A stretch of 64,000 nucleotides of DNA from Arcobacter siniprincipis (GCF_048571125.1 NZ_CP182343.1:1240001-1304000), one strand, 5' to 3'; counted from the stretch's first letter, positions 1 to 8,809 are shown. Notes: generated by a model from the letters alone, not told the origin. Made by a program: numbers and translations.

Positions 1-699
1 TTCTTTCTTTTTAGAAAGTGTATATAGAAAACTTGTTAATTCTTCATTTGAAAAATCAATTCCTAATCTATTTGACTGGGCAATTACTTTAGCATTTTTC
101 GTCATTAAAAAAGCAAAACTTTTTTCTAAATGAAAGAGTTTTGCCAGTTCTTCTTTAACTGATTCAAGTTCTAAATCACTTGCCATAACTGCAATAAGTT
201 TATCATTTTCATAAATAGGCGAAACTATACTTATATATTTCTTTCCTTCAAAACCAGGTGAACCTTCATATGGTTTTGTGATAGTTGTCTTACCTTTTCT
301 CCTTGCTTCAATATACCAAGGTCTTTGTGTAGCAATATAGTCTTTTGAATAAAACCAATCAGGTCGTCCTGAAATAGTAAAGTTATCAGGATATGCAATA
401 TATACGCTAGTAAATCCATTACCAGAATTCATTGCATTTGTAAGTAGCTCTTTTATACTAGCAAAATCTTTTTCTCTATCTTTTTTTGTTAGATTTCTAC
501 CCATAGTTTCGACTATGCGCTTTAAAGCAGATAGCCTTTCATCAAATTTCTCTTTATAAGCATGAACTAATTTGATTTGGTTTTCTCTAGTATTTGTTAG
601 TAGATATGATTTATTTTCAGAATAGGTAGAGTAAATTATAAATATATATAATAGAAAAAATATTATTGAAATTAGAATAAAGAATCTGTTTCGTTTCAC
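1..699 (-). CDS. dCache-domain membrane sensor, C-terminal part outside window
   Basis: The reading frame is open from a GTG at 699 to the window edge (233 codons), so the effector domain is missing. GTG is preceded by AGGAC. Residues about 5-23 form a membrane helix, followed by a long periplasmic region. Around residues 130-185 it has the typical double-Cache pattern: RPWYIEARR, then a Thr/Pro-rich strand and a KKYISIVSPIY strand ending in VMASDLEL. Cache domains of this type bind small ligands such as amino acids or carboxylates and signal across the inner membrane. The unseen output could be a methyl-accepting, kinase or diguanylate cyclase domain; the window cannot decide. The gene points away from the peroxidase cluster and is probably unrelated to it. 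Confidence 0.8.
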   Translation of the reverse strand, partial: MKRNRFFILISIIFFLLYIFIIYSTYSENKSYLLTNTRENQIKLVHAYKEKFDERLSALKRIVETMGRNLTKKDREKDFASIKELLTNAMNSGNGFTSVYIAYPDNFTISGRPDWFYSKDYIATQRPWYIEARRKGKTTITKPYEGSPGFEGKKYISIVSPIYENDKLIAVMASDLELESVKEELAKLFHLEKSFAFLMTKNAKVIAQSNRLGIDFSNEELTSFLYTLSKKKE

Positions 700-1193
700 C
701 TTTTGTCCTTTTATGTCTTCTATTTCATAATAATATCAAAGTATAACAAAAGTATAATTTTTAAATCTAGATAATATCTTACTTTGATTGAATTTTAAAA
801 ATCCGGGGACAAGATACCAATTAATTGTAAATTGAATTACATCTCAAAGGTTGAAACTTCACTTTTTTCTAATGTTGTTTTTACGGTGGCAGCTTCGCAT
901 TTCTTACTTTGTTTCAAAAATACATTTACTTTATTTAATATAGAAAACTTAAGTTCCCTAAAAAAGGTACTTTATAGATAAATTTATATCAATTTATCTA
1001 TTATTTTTTGTTTCCTATCTTCTGTCGACAGTTCATAATATTAAAAATTAATTATCTAACAGTAGTCTTATAATAAATCAAAAATATATAATTGAATAAG
1101 CATTTTCTGTATTCTATAAGATATAATAAGATTTAGAATCTTTATTCCATTATTATAGAACTGTATTTTACTTTTATTCAAAAGGGCATTTAT
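700..1193. other. intergenic region with possible decayed sequence
   Basis: This 494-base gap separates two divergent genes. Positions 801-821 read TCCGGGGACAAGATACCAAT, which resembles tags I associate with REP/IS200-type transposase neighbourhoods; this is from memory and weak. Next to it, 837-971 on the minus strand is a short start-less open frame (separate entry). The rest, 980-1193, is A+T-rich and should hold the promoter of the response regulator. I see no other gene or hairpin. Confidence 0.4.
837..971 (-). pseudogene. possible C-terminal remnant of a lost gene
   Basis: The minus strand is open for 44 codons between stops, with no ATG, and reads as a plausible mixed helical peptide ending EVSTFEM. 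It includes the words LKFSILNKVNVFLKQ and KKCEAATVKTTLEKS. The composition looks more coding-like than the surrounding A+T-rich spacer. It could be the 3' end of a decayed gene. A chance open frame of this length is also possible in such DNA, so confidence is low. Confidence 0.22.
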
Positions 1194-1868
1194 ATGAAGA
1201 ATTTAAAAAACATAAAAATATTATATATAGATGACGAACAATTTATTAGAGAAGATGCTGTTGAGTATCTTAGTTTTTACTGTGATAATGTATACGAAGC
1301 AAGTGACGGATTAGATGGATTAGAGAAGTATAAAGAGCTAAAGCCTGATATTATTATAACAGATATAAAAATGCCAAAATTAAATGGTATTGAGATGATA
1401 AAAGAGATACGAAAAAGTGATAAAAATACTAAAATTATCATTGCTACTGCATTTTTAGAAACTTCATATTTACTTGAAGCAATAGAACTTGGACTTATAA
1501 AATATCTTGTAAAACCTATAATGGAAGATGCTTTATTACCTGTACTTGAAAGCTGTACAGATGATATTATCCAAAAGTCTTCTATATTTAATATTTGTGG
1601 TGGATATAAATTTGACATATTAAACCAAACACTTTTTTTAAATAAAGAACAAATATCACTTACAAAGAAAGAATTACACTTTTTAGAACTATTAATAAAA
1701 AACTCTAAACGTGCAGTAAAATATGATGAGTTTAGTAGCTACGTTTGGGATGGATATATGACTGAAGATGCTTTACGTGCTATTGTGCGAGAACTTAGAA
1801 AAAAAATTTCTAAACAGAGTATAAAAAATATATCTGGTATTGGATACCAAATTAATTTAATAGGCTAA
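1194..1868 (+). CDS. OmpR/PhoB-family response regulator
   Basis: A two-domain DNA-binding response regulator of 224 residues. The receiver domain (about 7-120) has the acidic pair at 14-15, phospho-acceptor Asp57 in the strand IIITDIKMPK, Thr85 and Lys107 in the YLVKP loop. The C-terminal winged helix (about 145-224) contains LTKKELHFLELLI, VIRELRKKI-like recognition helix residues (IVRELRKKI) and the GIGYQI wing. It starts the cluster RR, di-heme peroxidase, histidine kinase, with 3 nt before the peroxidase gene. Its partner kinase is very probably the product encoded at 2831-4324. The signal is unknown; linkage to two peroxidases suggests peroxide, oxygen supply or a respiratory cue. Confidence 0.92.
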   Translation: MKNLKNIKILYIDDEQFIREDAVEYLSFYCDNVYEASDGLDGLEKYKELKPDIIITDIKMPKLNGIEMIKEIRKSDKNTKIIIATAFLETSYLLEAIELGLIKYLVKPIMEDALLPVLESCTDDIIQKSSIFNICGGYKFDILNQTLFLNKEQISLTKKELHFLELLIKNSKRAVKYDEFSSYVWDGYMTEDALRAIVRELRKKISKQSIKNISGIGYQINLIG

Positions 1869-1871
1869 AAA

Positions 1872-2834
1872 ATGTATAGATATTTATTGATGTTATTAAT
1901 GTTTTTTTCAACTCTTTATTCAAATGATCCTATACAACCACTGCCTAAAACAGTTAAATATGATAGAGAAAAAGCACTTCTTGGTAAAAAACTCTATTTT
2001 GACCCAATTTTATCAAGGGATAATACAATATCCTGTGCAAGCTGCCATAACCTTGACCTAGCTGGAGTAGATAACCTTCAATTTTCTTATGGAATAAAAG
2101 GGCAAAAAGGAATCATCAATACTCCTACTGTGTTAAATTCAATATTCAACTTTAGACAAATGTGGGATGGAAGAACAAAAACCTTAACCCATCAAGTACA
2201 ATTTCCTATAACCAATCCATTAGAAATGGGAAATAGTTTTGAAAACCTTATTAAAACATTGAAAAAAAAATCTTATTATAACAATACATTTAATGCTCTT
2301 TATTCAAATGGAATTACTAAAGAAAATATTGGTGATGCCTTAGAAGAGTTTCAAAAAACACTTATAACTCCAAGTACATTTGATGATTATCTAAGAGGCA
2401 ATAAAAATGCTATTACTGAAAATCAGAAAAAAGGATTTGAACTTTTTAATAAAAAAGGGTGTGTTTCTTGCCATAATGGTATAAATATAGGCGGTGGTCT
2501 TTATGCCCAATTTGGTTTAACAAATGAAGCCATTGCAAAAAACTTGATAAATGAAAATACAGATAATAATTCCTTTAAGAATGGATATAATCCAGACTTA
2601 GGTCTTTATAATATAACAAAAAACGATTTTGATAAATTCTATTTTAAAGTACCAACATTAAGAAATGTAGCTCTAACATATCCATATTTACACAATGGTC
2701 GGATAAAAACTTTAAATGAAGCTATAAGTTCAATTGCAAAAGCTCAATTGGGCTTAGACCTAACAAAAGAAGAAACTTTTTTAATTGAAGAGTTTTTAAA
2801 ATCTTTAAGTGGCAAAGTAACAATAATAGAATGA
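1872..2834 (+). CDS. di-heme cytochrome c peroxidase family protein
   Basis: Periplasmic di-heme peroxidase of the CcpA/MauG superfamily, 320 residues, with an N-terminal signal peptide (about 1-17). Two c-type heme motifs are present: CASCH at 55-59 and CVSCH in the second half near 197-201. These enzymes reduce hydrogen peroxide to water with electrons from cytochrome c, protecting microaerophiles during respiration. The final third has the conserved VPTLRNVALTYPYLHNG stretch typical of the family. It is the second gene of the RR-CCP-HK operon and overlaps the kinase gene by 4 nt (ATGA), which argues for co-translation. It is slightly shorter than the second peroxidase downstream and clearly divergent from it, so the two probably differ in redox partner or expression. 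Confidence 0.9.
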   Translation: MYRYLLMLLMFFSTLYSNDPIQPLPKTVKYDREKALLGKKLYFDPILSRDNTISCASCHNLDLAGVDNLQFSYGIKGQKGIINTPTVLNSIFNFRQMWDGRTKTLTHQVQFPITNPLEMGNSFENLIKTLKKKSYYNNTFNALYSNGITKENIGDALEEFQKTLITPSTFDDYLRGNKNAITENQKKGFELFNKKGCVSCHNGINIGGGLYAQFGLTNEAIAKNLINENTDNNSFKNGYNPDLGLYNITKNDFDKFYFKVPTLRNVALTYPYLHNGRIKTLNEAISSIAKAQLGLDLTKEETFLIEEFLKSLSGKVTIIE

Positions 2835-4324
2835 AAGAATATTTAATAAAAAACAATATCTATATAGTTTTGATAACTTTACTTATACTTTTTTTCCTAA
2901 TGATTTATACAATTGTTGTACATAAAAAATATACGCAACTCTTTTTTGAACACAATGATCAAATAAATACAATTATAGCTCTAAACAATAAACTTAATAG
3001 TTATATTTTAGGTAATAGTGCTGTTAATAATTTTGATGTCTTAAATAAAGATATAGATAGAAGTTTAGAATCTATTGAAAAATTAAAAAATGATGCAATA
3101 CTAACTAAATTTCAAAATTCATATATAAAAGCATTAGATGATTTATATACTAAATTTAATAAAAAAATCATCTGGTTAGAAAGATTCAAAGCAAGAAGAG
3201 CAACAAATAAACAAACAATTTCTATTATTTTAGATAGATCACATAATGAGCTTTTAAACTTTGATATTCAGACAAAAAATAAACTCAATAATATAAGAAT
3301 CGATATATTAGAAAAAATTGAGCAAAATAGTTTTTACAATATTGATGTTGTTAAGCATTATGATCTAGAATTAGATAATAGTTTTTTAATAAATTTTTTA
3401 AATAAGGTTAAAGCACTCCAAAAAAGCATTAACTTTCAATTAAAATATCAAGATATTGCTATAAATCATAGTATAGATAAGCTCCTAAAAGAAACTAAGA
3501 ACTTGCTGTTTCAACAAAGAGAAAAAGCACAACATAGTGTCTATATAAGTTTAAATATATTATATGTACTAGTAACAATATTCTTAATACTTTTTACACT
3601 ATTTTATAGAAAACTACAACTATCACAAAAACAATTACAAAATCTTACATATCAAAGTAAACTTGCATCAATGGGAGAAATGATAGGTAATATTGCGCAC
3701 CAATGGAGACAACCACTAACCCATATTTCATATATATTAATGAATATAAAAACTGCATATGAAAAAGATAAGTTAACACCGGAGTACTTTGAAAAAAAAT
3801 CAAAACTAGCAAACTCTCAAATAAAATATCTCTCAGATACAATTGATGATTTTAGAGACTTTTTCAAAAATACAAATCAAAAAGAATTTTTTAATTTAAG
3901 TGTTTCTATAAAAGAGGTGACAAATCTTTTAAAAGATAGTTTTAAATCTCATAATATAAATATTGAGTATAATTTAGATGATACTATCTCTATAAAAGCT
4001 TATAGAGGTGAATTTTTACAAGTGCTTTTTAATATTCTTAATAATGCAAAAGATGAATTTATAAAAAAAGAACTAATAAATGCAAAACTAATAATAAAAA
4101 CTTATACAAAAAAAGACACCATAAAAATTGAAATAAGCGACAATGCTGGTGGCATAAAAAATGAGCTACTTGAAAAGATATTTGAACCATATTTTACTAC
4201 AAAAGATAAAGGATTAGGTATTGGGCTTTATATGTCAAAGATTATTGTTGAAAAGAGTGATGCTAGATTAGAAGTTCAAAATATTAAAGCTGGGGCTTCA
4301 TTTATTATTATATTTAAAAAGTAA
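2831..4324 (+). CDS. membrane sensor histidine kinase
   Basis: Sensor kinase of 497 residues. A first membrane helix lies at about 10-28 and a second at about 236-258; between them is a roughly 200-residue helical periplasmic domain with no recognisable ligand fold. The H-box GNIAHQWRQP places the phospho-histidine near 289, followed by the N-box (LNNAKDEF near 400), DNAGGI and the glycine-rich lid KGLGIGLYMSK. The HQWRQP type is common in Campylobacterota kinases. Start codon overlaps the stop of the preceding peroxidase gene. It should phosphorylate the regulator encoded at 1194-1868. Flanking by two peroxidase genes suggests that it senses oxidative or respiratory conditions, which is inference. 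Confidence 0.92.
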   Translation: MKEYLIKNNIYIVLITLLILFFLMIYTIVVHKKYTQLFFEHNDQINTIIALNNKLNSYILGNSAVNNFDVLNKDIDRSLESIEKLKNDAILTKFQNSYIKALDDLYTKFNKKIIWLERFKARRATNKQTISIILDRSHNELLNFDIQTKNKLNNIRIDILEKIEQNSFYNIDVVKHYDLELDNSFLINFLNKVKALQKSINFQLKYQDIAINHSIDKLLKETKNLLFQQREKAQHSVYISLNILYVLVTIFLILFTLFYRKLQLSQKQLQNLTYQSKLASMGEMIGNIAHQWRQPLTHISYILMNIKTAYEKDKLTPEYFEKKSKLANSQIKYLSDTIDDFRDFFKNTNQKEFFNLSVSIKEVTNLLKDSFKSHNINIEYNLDDTISIKAYRGEFLQVLFNILNNAKDEFIKKELINAKLIIKTYTKKDTIKIEISDNAGGIKNELLEKIFEPYFTTKDKGLGIGLYMSKIIVEKSDARLEVQNIKAGASFIIIFKK

Positions 4325-4378
4325 ATTTTAATTTTTAGAAAAATTTTATTTTCTCATAATTTCCACATTTTTTTTTCT

Positions 4379-4384
4379 TATACT
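4379..4384 (+). promoter_or_regulatory. putative -10 box for the second peroxidase gene
   Basis: TATACT is preceded by a run of eight or more T residues, the usual sigma-70 arrangement in Campylobacterota, where the -35 box is poorly conserved. It lies 29 nt before the start codon and just ahead of the strong Shine-Dalgarno AAGGAGAG. This suggests the second peroxidase has its own promoter in addition to any read-through from the operon. Confidence 0.45.
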
Positions 4385-4412
4385 TCTTAATAAAACATTT
4401 TAAGGAGAGAAA

Positions 4413-5438
4413 ATGAAAAAAGCTATGGTTTTAGTAACAGTTTTATTTGCAGGAGTAAGTGCTTTTGCAATGTCAGATTCAGAACTTTTAAAAAAAGCTG
4501 GCGATGCTGGTCTTAAAGCAATCCCAACTAGTCAAATAGAAATATTAAAACTTGTGGATAACCCAAAAAATCCAATTACAGATGCAAAAATTGAGCTTGG
4601 TAAAAAACTTTATTTTGATCCAAGACTTTCAAAAAGTGGAATTATTTCATGTAATACATGTCATAACTTAGGAATGGGAGGAGTTGATGGTGTAGGTGCA
4701 GCAGTAGGTCATAAATGGACTCCAAATCCAGCACACTTAAATTCACCAACTGTTTATAACTCAGTATTAAATAAAGCACAATTTTGGGACGGAAGAGATC
4801 CTCACTTAGAAGCTCAAGCACAAGGACCTATTCAAGCAGGTCCAGAAATGGCTGCGCCAAAAGGTTTAGTTGAAAAAAGAGTTCTTTCTATGCCTGCATA
4901 TGTACAAGAGTTCAAAAAAGCTTATGGAGATAATGTAAAAATTGATTTTTCACTAATTACTGACACTATTGCAGTATTTGAAAGAAAATTAATTACTCCT
5001 TCAAGATATGATGCATTTTTAAATGGAAATATGAATGCTTTAACTCCAAGTGAAAAAGAAGGCATGACTATATTTATTGACAAAGGATGTGCTTCTTGTC
5101 ACAATGATATTGGTCTTGGTGGAACTATGATGCCATTTGATGCTAAAAAATATAATCTTAATGTAGGTGGATTTACTGGTACAAAAGATGGCATGGTTAA
5201 AACTCCAACACTAAGAAATATTGAAGAAACTGCTCCATATTTCCATAATGGAAATGTATGGTCTTTAAAACAAGCAGTAAAATTAATGGGTGATATTCAA
5301 CTTGATATGAAAATCTCTGATAAAGATACTGATAAGATTGTAACTTTTTTAAATGCTTTAACAGGTGTTAAACCAGATATTTCATATCCACAACTTCCAG
5401 TAATTACTGAAAAAACTCCAAAACCAGATATGAATTAA
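4413..5438 (+). CDS. ccpA: cytochrome c peroxidase
   Basis: Second periplasmic di-heme peroxidase, 341 residues, with a clean signal peptide (residues 1-19, cut after AFA). Heme motifs are CNTCH at 80-84 and CASCH near 226-230. Further family marks are LGKKLYFDPRLSKSG, FWDGRDPHLEAQAQGP and the C-terminal VKTPTLRNIEETAPYFHNG. It catalyses reduction of hydrogen peroxide by cytochrome c in the periplasm. The length and motif spacing fit classical bacterial CcpA, whereas the upstream paralogue is shorter. The gap of 88 nt with its own -10 box and a terminator after the gene make it a likely separate transcription unit, perhaps the target of the neighbouring two-component system. Confidence 0.93.
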   Translation: MKKAMVLVTVLFAGVSAFAMSDSELLKKAGDAGLKAIPTSQIEILKLVDNPKNPITDAKIELGKKLYFDPRLSKSGIISCNTCHNLGMGGVDGVGAAVGHKWTPNPAHLNSPTVYNSVLNKAQFWDGRDPHLEAQAQGPIQAGPEMAAPKGLVEKRVLSMPAYVQEFKKAYGDNVKIDFSLITDTIAVFERKLITPSRYDAFLNGNMNALTPSEKEGMTIFIDKGCASCHNDIGLGGTMMPFDAKKYNLNVGGFTGTKDGMVKTPTLRNIEETAPYFHNGNVWSLKQAVKLMGDIQLDMKISDKDTDKIVTFLNALTGVKPDISYPQLPVITEKTPKPDMN

Positions 5439-5443
5439 ATGAT

Positions 5444-5464
5444 TCTAGGGATTTGTTCCCTGGA
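5444..5464 (+). terminator. terminator after the peroxidase gene
   Basis: An 8-bp stem TCTAGGGA / TCCCTGGA (one G-T pair) with loop TTTGT lies 6 nt after the stop codon and is followed by a T-rich stretch. Confidence 0.6.
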
Positions 5465-5690
5465 GTTATTATTATCTAAAAAGATTAAAGCTTATTTTTT
5501 TAATATAATCAAAATTTAACAAAAAGCATTAAAAACTATTTTTAAAACTGAGAGGCATATACCCTGCCAACAAGAAATAAGACACAAAGTTCTGACATAT
5601 TTTCTCATTTTGTTTCAAAATAATACTTTACCTTATTTTTATAAAGTCCTATTTAAAGGCATTACTAATACAATTATAAAATTTAAAACA

Positions 5691-5716
5691 ATTTTGAAAC
5701 AATTTGGTTTCAAAAT
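5691..5716. promoter_or_regulatory. operator-like inverted repeat upstream of the TAXI gene
   Basis: ATTTTGAAAC, 6 nt, GTTTCAAAAT is a perfect 10-bp inverted repeat ending 4 nt before a TATACT -10 box (5721-5726). The half site GTTTCAAAATA occurs again at 5612-5622 inside a smaller palindrome (ATTTTG TTT CAAAAT). Position over the -35 region suggests a repressor or activator site for the transporter operon. No regulator gene is adjacent. Confidence 0.5.
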
Positions 5717-5720
5717 ATGC

Positions 5721-5726
5721 TATACT
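5721..5726 (+). promoter_or_regulatory. putative -10 box of the TAXI transporter operon
   Basis: TATACT preceded by TGC, 30 nt before the chosen start codon, directly next to the inverted repeat at 5691-5716. The rest of the 317-base gap between the peroxidase and this operon holds the terminator at 5444 and nothing else recognisable. Confidence 0.45.
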
Positions 5727-5755
5727 TTTTTTGTATAAAAACAAAGGAGAATAAC

Positions 5756-6769
5756 ATGTTTAAGAATTCAATTTTAAAAAAATTGTTAGCAACATCAGTA
5801 ATAACTGCCGCAATGTTAACAGGTGCAAATGCAGCAGAGAGTAAGTATGTAATTGCAACAGCAAGTACAGGGGGAACTTATTATCCAGTTGGTGTAGGTA
5901 TTGCAACAATAGCTTCAATCAAATTAGCAAAAGACCATAAAGTTACATTCTCTGCAATTACAAGTGCAGGAAGTAATGAAAATGTTGACATGCTAGGAAA
6001 AGGCGAAGTAAACTTTGCTATTTTACAAGGACTTTATGGTTCTATGGCTTGGCAAGGAAAAGGTCAATATAAAGGCAATGCTCAAAAAAACCTAAGATCA
6101 ATAACAATGTTATGGCAAAATGTTGAGCAATTTACTATCAAAAGTAAATATGCAAAAACTGGAAATATAAAAGATATAAAAAATCTTTATGGGGAAAGAT
6201 TTTCAATCGGTGGAAGAAGTTCAGGTTCTAGAGTTTCTTCAGAAACTATCTTAGAATCACTTGGAATTGATTACAATAAATTAGATTTACAGTACTTAGG
6301 TTATAGCCCAAGTTCTACTGCTCTTCAAGATGGAAAAGTACAAGGTATGACAACTCCATCAGGTCCTCCAACATCAGCTGTTACAAATGCTTTTGCTTCA
6401 ATTGGAAATGATAATATAAAAGTTTTAAATTTCACAAAAGAAGATGTGGAAAAAATTGATGCTGATTATCCTGTTTGGACACCATTTACTATAAAAGCTA
6501 GAACTTATCCTGGACAAACAAAAGATATAAATACAATAGCTCAACCAAACTTATTAGTTGTTACAAAAGATACACCAGAAGAAGTTGTTTATTTATTAAC
6601 AAAAACAATTTATGAAAATCTACCATTTTTAAATAGTGTACATAAAGCAACACTTGCTATGTCTCTACAAAAAGCAATAGATGGATTACCAATGCCTCTT
6701 CATAAAGGTGCTGCTAAATACTATAAAGAACAAGGTATTAAAATACCAGATTCTTTAATCGATAACTAA
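5756..6769 (+). CDS. TAXI-family TRAP transporter solute receptor
   Basis: Periplasmic solute-binding protein of the TRAP-associated extracytoplasmic immunogenic (TAXI) family, 337 residues. The start at 5756 is chosen because it has AAGGAGA upstream and gives a normal signal peptide (cut after GANA, near residue 26); an in-frame ATG at 5717 would overlap the promoter. The mature protein opens with YVIATASTGGTYYPVGVGIA, the family hallmark, followed by ITSAGSNENVDML and the later SGPPTSAVTN region. It delivers a ligand to the fused permease encoded next. The gene is separated from the permease by two hairpins, which may let the receptor be made in excess. The LhgO and LUD genes downstream suggest a hydroxy-dicarboxylate ligand. 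Confidence 0.92.
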   Translation: MFKNSILKKLLATSVITAAMLTGANAAESKYVIATASTGGTYYPVGVGIATIASIKLAKDHKVTFSAITSAGSNENVDMLGKGEVNFAILQGLYGSMAWQGKGQYKGNAQKNLRSITMLWQNVEQFTIKSKYAKTGNIKDIKNLYGERFSIGGRSSGSRVSSETILESLGIDYNKLDLQYLGYSPSSTALQDGKVQGMTTPSGPPTSAVTNAFASIGNDNIKVLNFTKEDVEKIDADYPVWTPFTIKARTYPGQTKDINTIAQPNLLVVTKDTPEEVVYLLTKTIYENLPFLNSVHKATLAMSLQKAIDGLPMPLHKGAAKYYKEQGIKIPDSLIDN

Positions 6770-6770
6770 A

Positions 6771-6797
6771 AATAAAGAGAGTTAAACTCTCTTTATT
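6771..6797 (+). terminator. hairpin between receptor and permease genes
   Basis: AATAAAGAGAGT, loop TAA, ACTCTCTTTATT is a perfect 12-bp stem starting right after the stop codon and followed by TTTTAT. It probably acts as a partial terminator or 3' end stabiliser, giving more receptor than permease mRNA. Confidence 0.7.
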
Positions 6798-6806
6798 TTA
6801 TATCTT

Positions 6807-6833
6807 ACATAAGTGATTTGAAATCATTTATGT
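6807..6833 (+). repeat. second hairpin before the permease gene
   Basis: ACATAAGTGATTT G AAATCATTTATGT is a near-perfect palindrome (one G-T pair) 9 nt after the previous hairpin and 26 nt before the permease start. It has no following T run. It may be an operator or an mRNA-processing structure. Confidence 0.45.
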
Positions 6834-6859
6834 AGCTTATAAATCTAAGGACAATAATC

Positions 6860-8809
6860 ATGATACAAATAAAATACTTTAAAGAAATAACATTTATTTA
6901 TGCAATATTTATTTCACTATTTCACTTTTATGTGAATATTTGGGGAGGAATAAGTGACTTATGGTTTAACTCAGCTCACTTTGCACTTTTAGGTTCTCTT
7001 GGATTTTTAACTTATGAATCTAGTAAAGGAGATGATAAAGTAAGTATTTTAAATATTATTCTTGCAATATTGTCTTTGTGTACATTTATTTATATGGTTT
7101 TCTTTGAAGAGAGTTTATATTCAGTTGCTCACTCACAAATGAGACTAAGTGATGTAATAGTTGTCTGTATGACAATAGCTTTAGCAATAGAGTTAGTGAG
7201 AAGATATACAGGTTATATTATTCCAGCCCTTATAATATTATGCATTTGTTATATACTTTTTTTAGGGCAGTATTTCCATGGTGTTTTTGCTTTTGGAGGA
7301 ATGGAATTAGATAGATTTTTATATAGAATGTATTATACAAGTGAAGGGCTATTTGGACCAATTGCAACAATCTCTTCTACTTATGTATTTATGTTTATTT
7401 TATTTGCTGCTTTTTTATTAAAATCGGGAGCAGGGGATTTTATCGTAGATATTTCAAATGCAGTTGCAGGAAAATATACAGGTGGAACTGGACATGTTGC
7501 AGTATTTTCTTCTGCACTTATGGGAACGATATCTGGAAGTGCTGTTGCAAATACAGTATCAACAGGTTCAATTACAATTCCAATGATGAAAAAAGCAGGT
7601 TTCAAAGGAACTTTTGCAGCAGCAGTTGAGGCAGCAGCTAGTACTGGTGGACAAATCATGCCTCCTATTATGGGAGCAGGGGCTTTTATTATGGCTCAAA
7701 TTACTCATATACCATTCTTAACTATTATCTCTGTTTCTGTGTTACCAGCAATTTTATACTTTGCATCTATTTCATTTTATATTCATATTCATGCAAAAGA
7801 AAATGATATAAAAGGTGAAGATAATGATATTAAAATTCTTCCATTATTAAGAGAAGGATTTCATTTTATTATCCCTATTACTACTTTAGTTGGGCTTTTA
7901 ATTTATGGTTATTCTCCTACATATGCAGCTTCAATTGCAATAATTACTATTGTTTTAGCATCATATTTAACAAAAAATAAAAGAATGGGAATCAAAGAGA
8001 TTTTAGAAGCTTTAGCCTTAGGTAGCCAAAATATGGTGGTAACTGGAGTTTTATTAATTGCAGTTGGTGTTATAGTTGGAGTTATAAATATCTCAGGTGT
8101 TGGAATTACATTTTCTCAACTTATTATGGAATGGTCAGGTAACTCTTTACTTATAGCTATTGTTTTAATAGCTATTGCTTCACTTATTTTAGGAATGGGA
8201 TTACCTGTAACTGCATCTTATGTTGTATTATCTGTTTTAAGTGCTCCTGCTCTTGTAGGTCTTATGTTAACTCCAGAAATGGCAGGACTTGTAAATGCTG
8301 GTATTCAAATTCCTGAGGCGGCTATGTATTTACTATCAGCTCACTTGATTATCTTTTGGTTATCACAAGATTCAAATCTTACACCTCCTGTTTGTTTAGC
8401 AGCATTTGCAGCAGCAGCTATTGCAAAAACTCCTCCAATGCAAACTGGACTTGTATCTTGGAAAATAGGTAAGGGGATGTATATTATTCCTTTATTATTT
8501 GCTTTTACTCCACTTGTAAGTGGGGATTGGTTTGAGAGATTTGAAGTATTTATTTTCGCTTTCTTTGGTATTTTATGTTTTTCTATTGTTATGGAAGGTT
8601 TTTGGGATAAAAAGATGATGATTTTAGAAAGAGTTGTGTTTGCAGTTGCTACAATTTTATTATTAACAGAAGATGAAGCTTATCATTTTGAGTCATTTTT
8701 TGGTATAGTACAAACTACACATATCGTAGGATTTATTATCTTTGTTGTTTCTATGATATTACATAAAAAGTTGTTTAAAGAGGGAAACAAATATGCAGGA
8801 ATTGATTAA
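6860..8809 (+). CDS. TRAP transporter fused permease (4TM/12TM type)
   Basis: A 649-residue integral membrane protein in which the small (DctQ-like) and large (DctM-like) TRAP permease subunits are joined, as is usual for TAXI systems. The N-terminal third has four hydrophobic segments; the core has the GSGAGDFIVDIS, GTISGSAVANTVSTGSITIPMMKKAG and EAAASTGGQIMPPIMGAGAFIMA signatures of the large subunit. It uses an ion gradient to import the ligand delivered by the receptor encoded upstream. The stop codon lies 17 nt inside the following LUD gene, indicating translational coupling. A C-terminal hydrophobic extension of about 70 residues follows the transport core. Confidence 0.93.
   Translation: MIQIKYFKEITFIYAIFISLFHFYVNIWGGISDLWFNSAHFALLGSLGFLTYESSKGDDKVSILNIILAILSLCTFIYMVFFEESLYSVAHSQMRLSDVIVVCMTIALAIELVRRYTGYIIPALIILCICYILFLGQYFHGVFAFGGMELDRFLYRMYYTSEGLFGPIATISSTYVFMFILFAAFLLKSGAGDFIVDISNAVAGKYTGGTGHVAVFSSALMGTISGSAVANTVSTGSITIPMMKKAGFKGTFAAAVEAAASTGGQIMPPIMGAGAFIMAQITHIPFLTIISVSVLPAILYFASISFYIHIHAKENDIKGEDNDIKILPLLREGFHFIIPITTLVGLLIYGYSPTYAASIAIITIVLASYLTKNKRMGIKEILEALALGSQNMVVTGVLLIAVGVIVGVINISGVGITFSQLIMEWSGNSLLIAIVLIAIASLILGMGLPVTASYVVLSVLSAPALVGLMLTPEMAGLVNAGIQIPEAAMYLLSAHLIIFWLSQDSNLTPPVCLAAFAAAAIAKTPPMQTGLVSWKIGKGMYIIPLLFAFTPLVSGDWFERFEVFIFAFFGILCFSIVMEGFWDKKMMILERVVFAVATILLLTEDEAYHFESFFGIVQTTHIVGFIIFVVSMILHKKLFKEGNKYAGID

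Noticed and set aside
5550..5580. CTGAGAGGCATATACCCTGCC resembles the start of a TPP riboswitch (CTGAGA...ACCC).
   Set aside because: The essential GAACCTGA and following stem are missing, and the downstream gene is a TAXI receptor with a separate promoter beyond this point.
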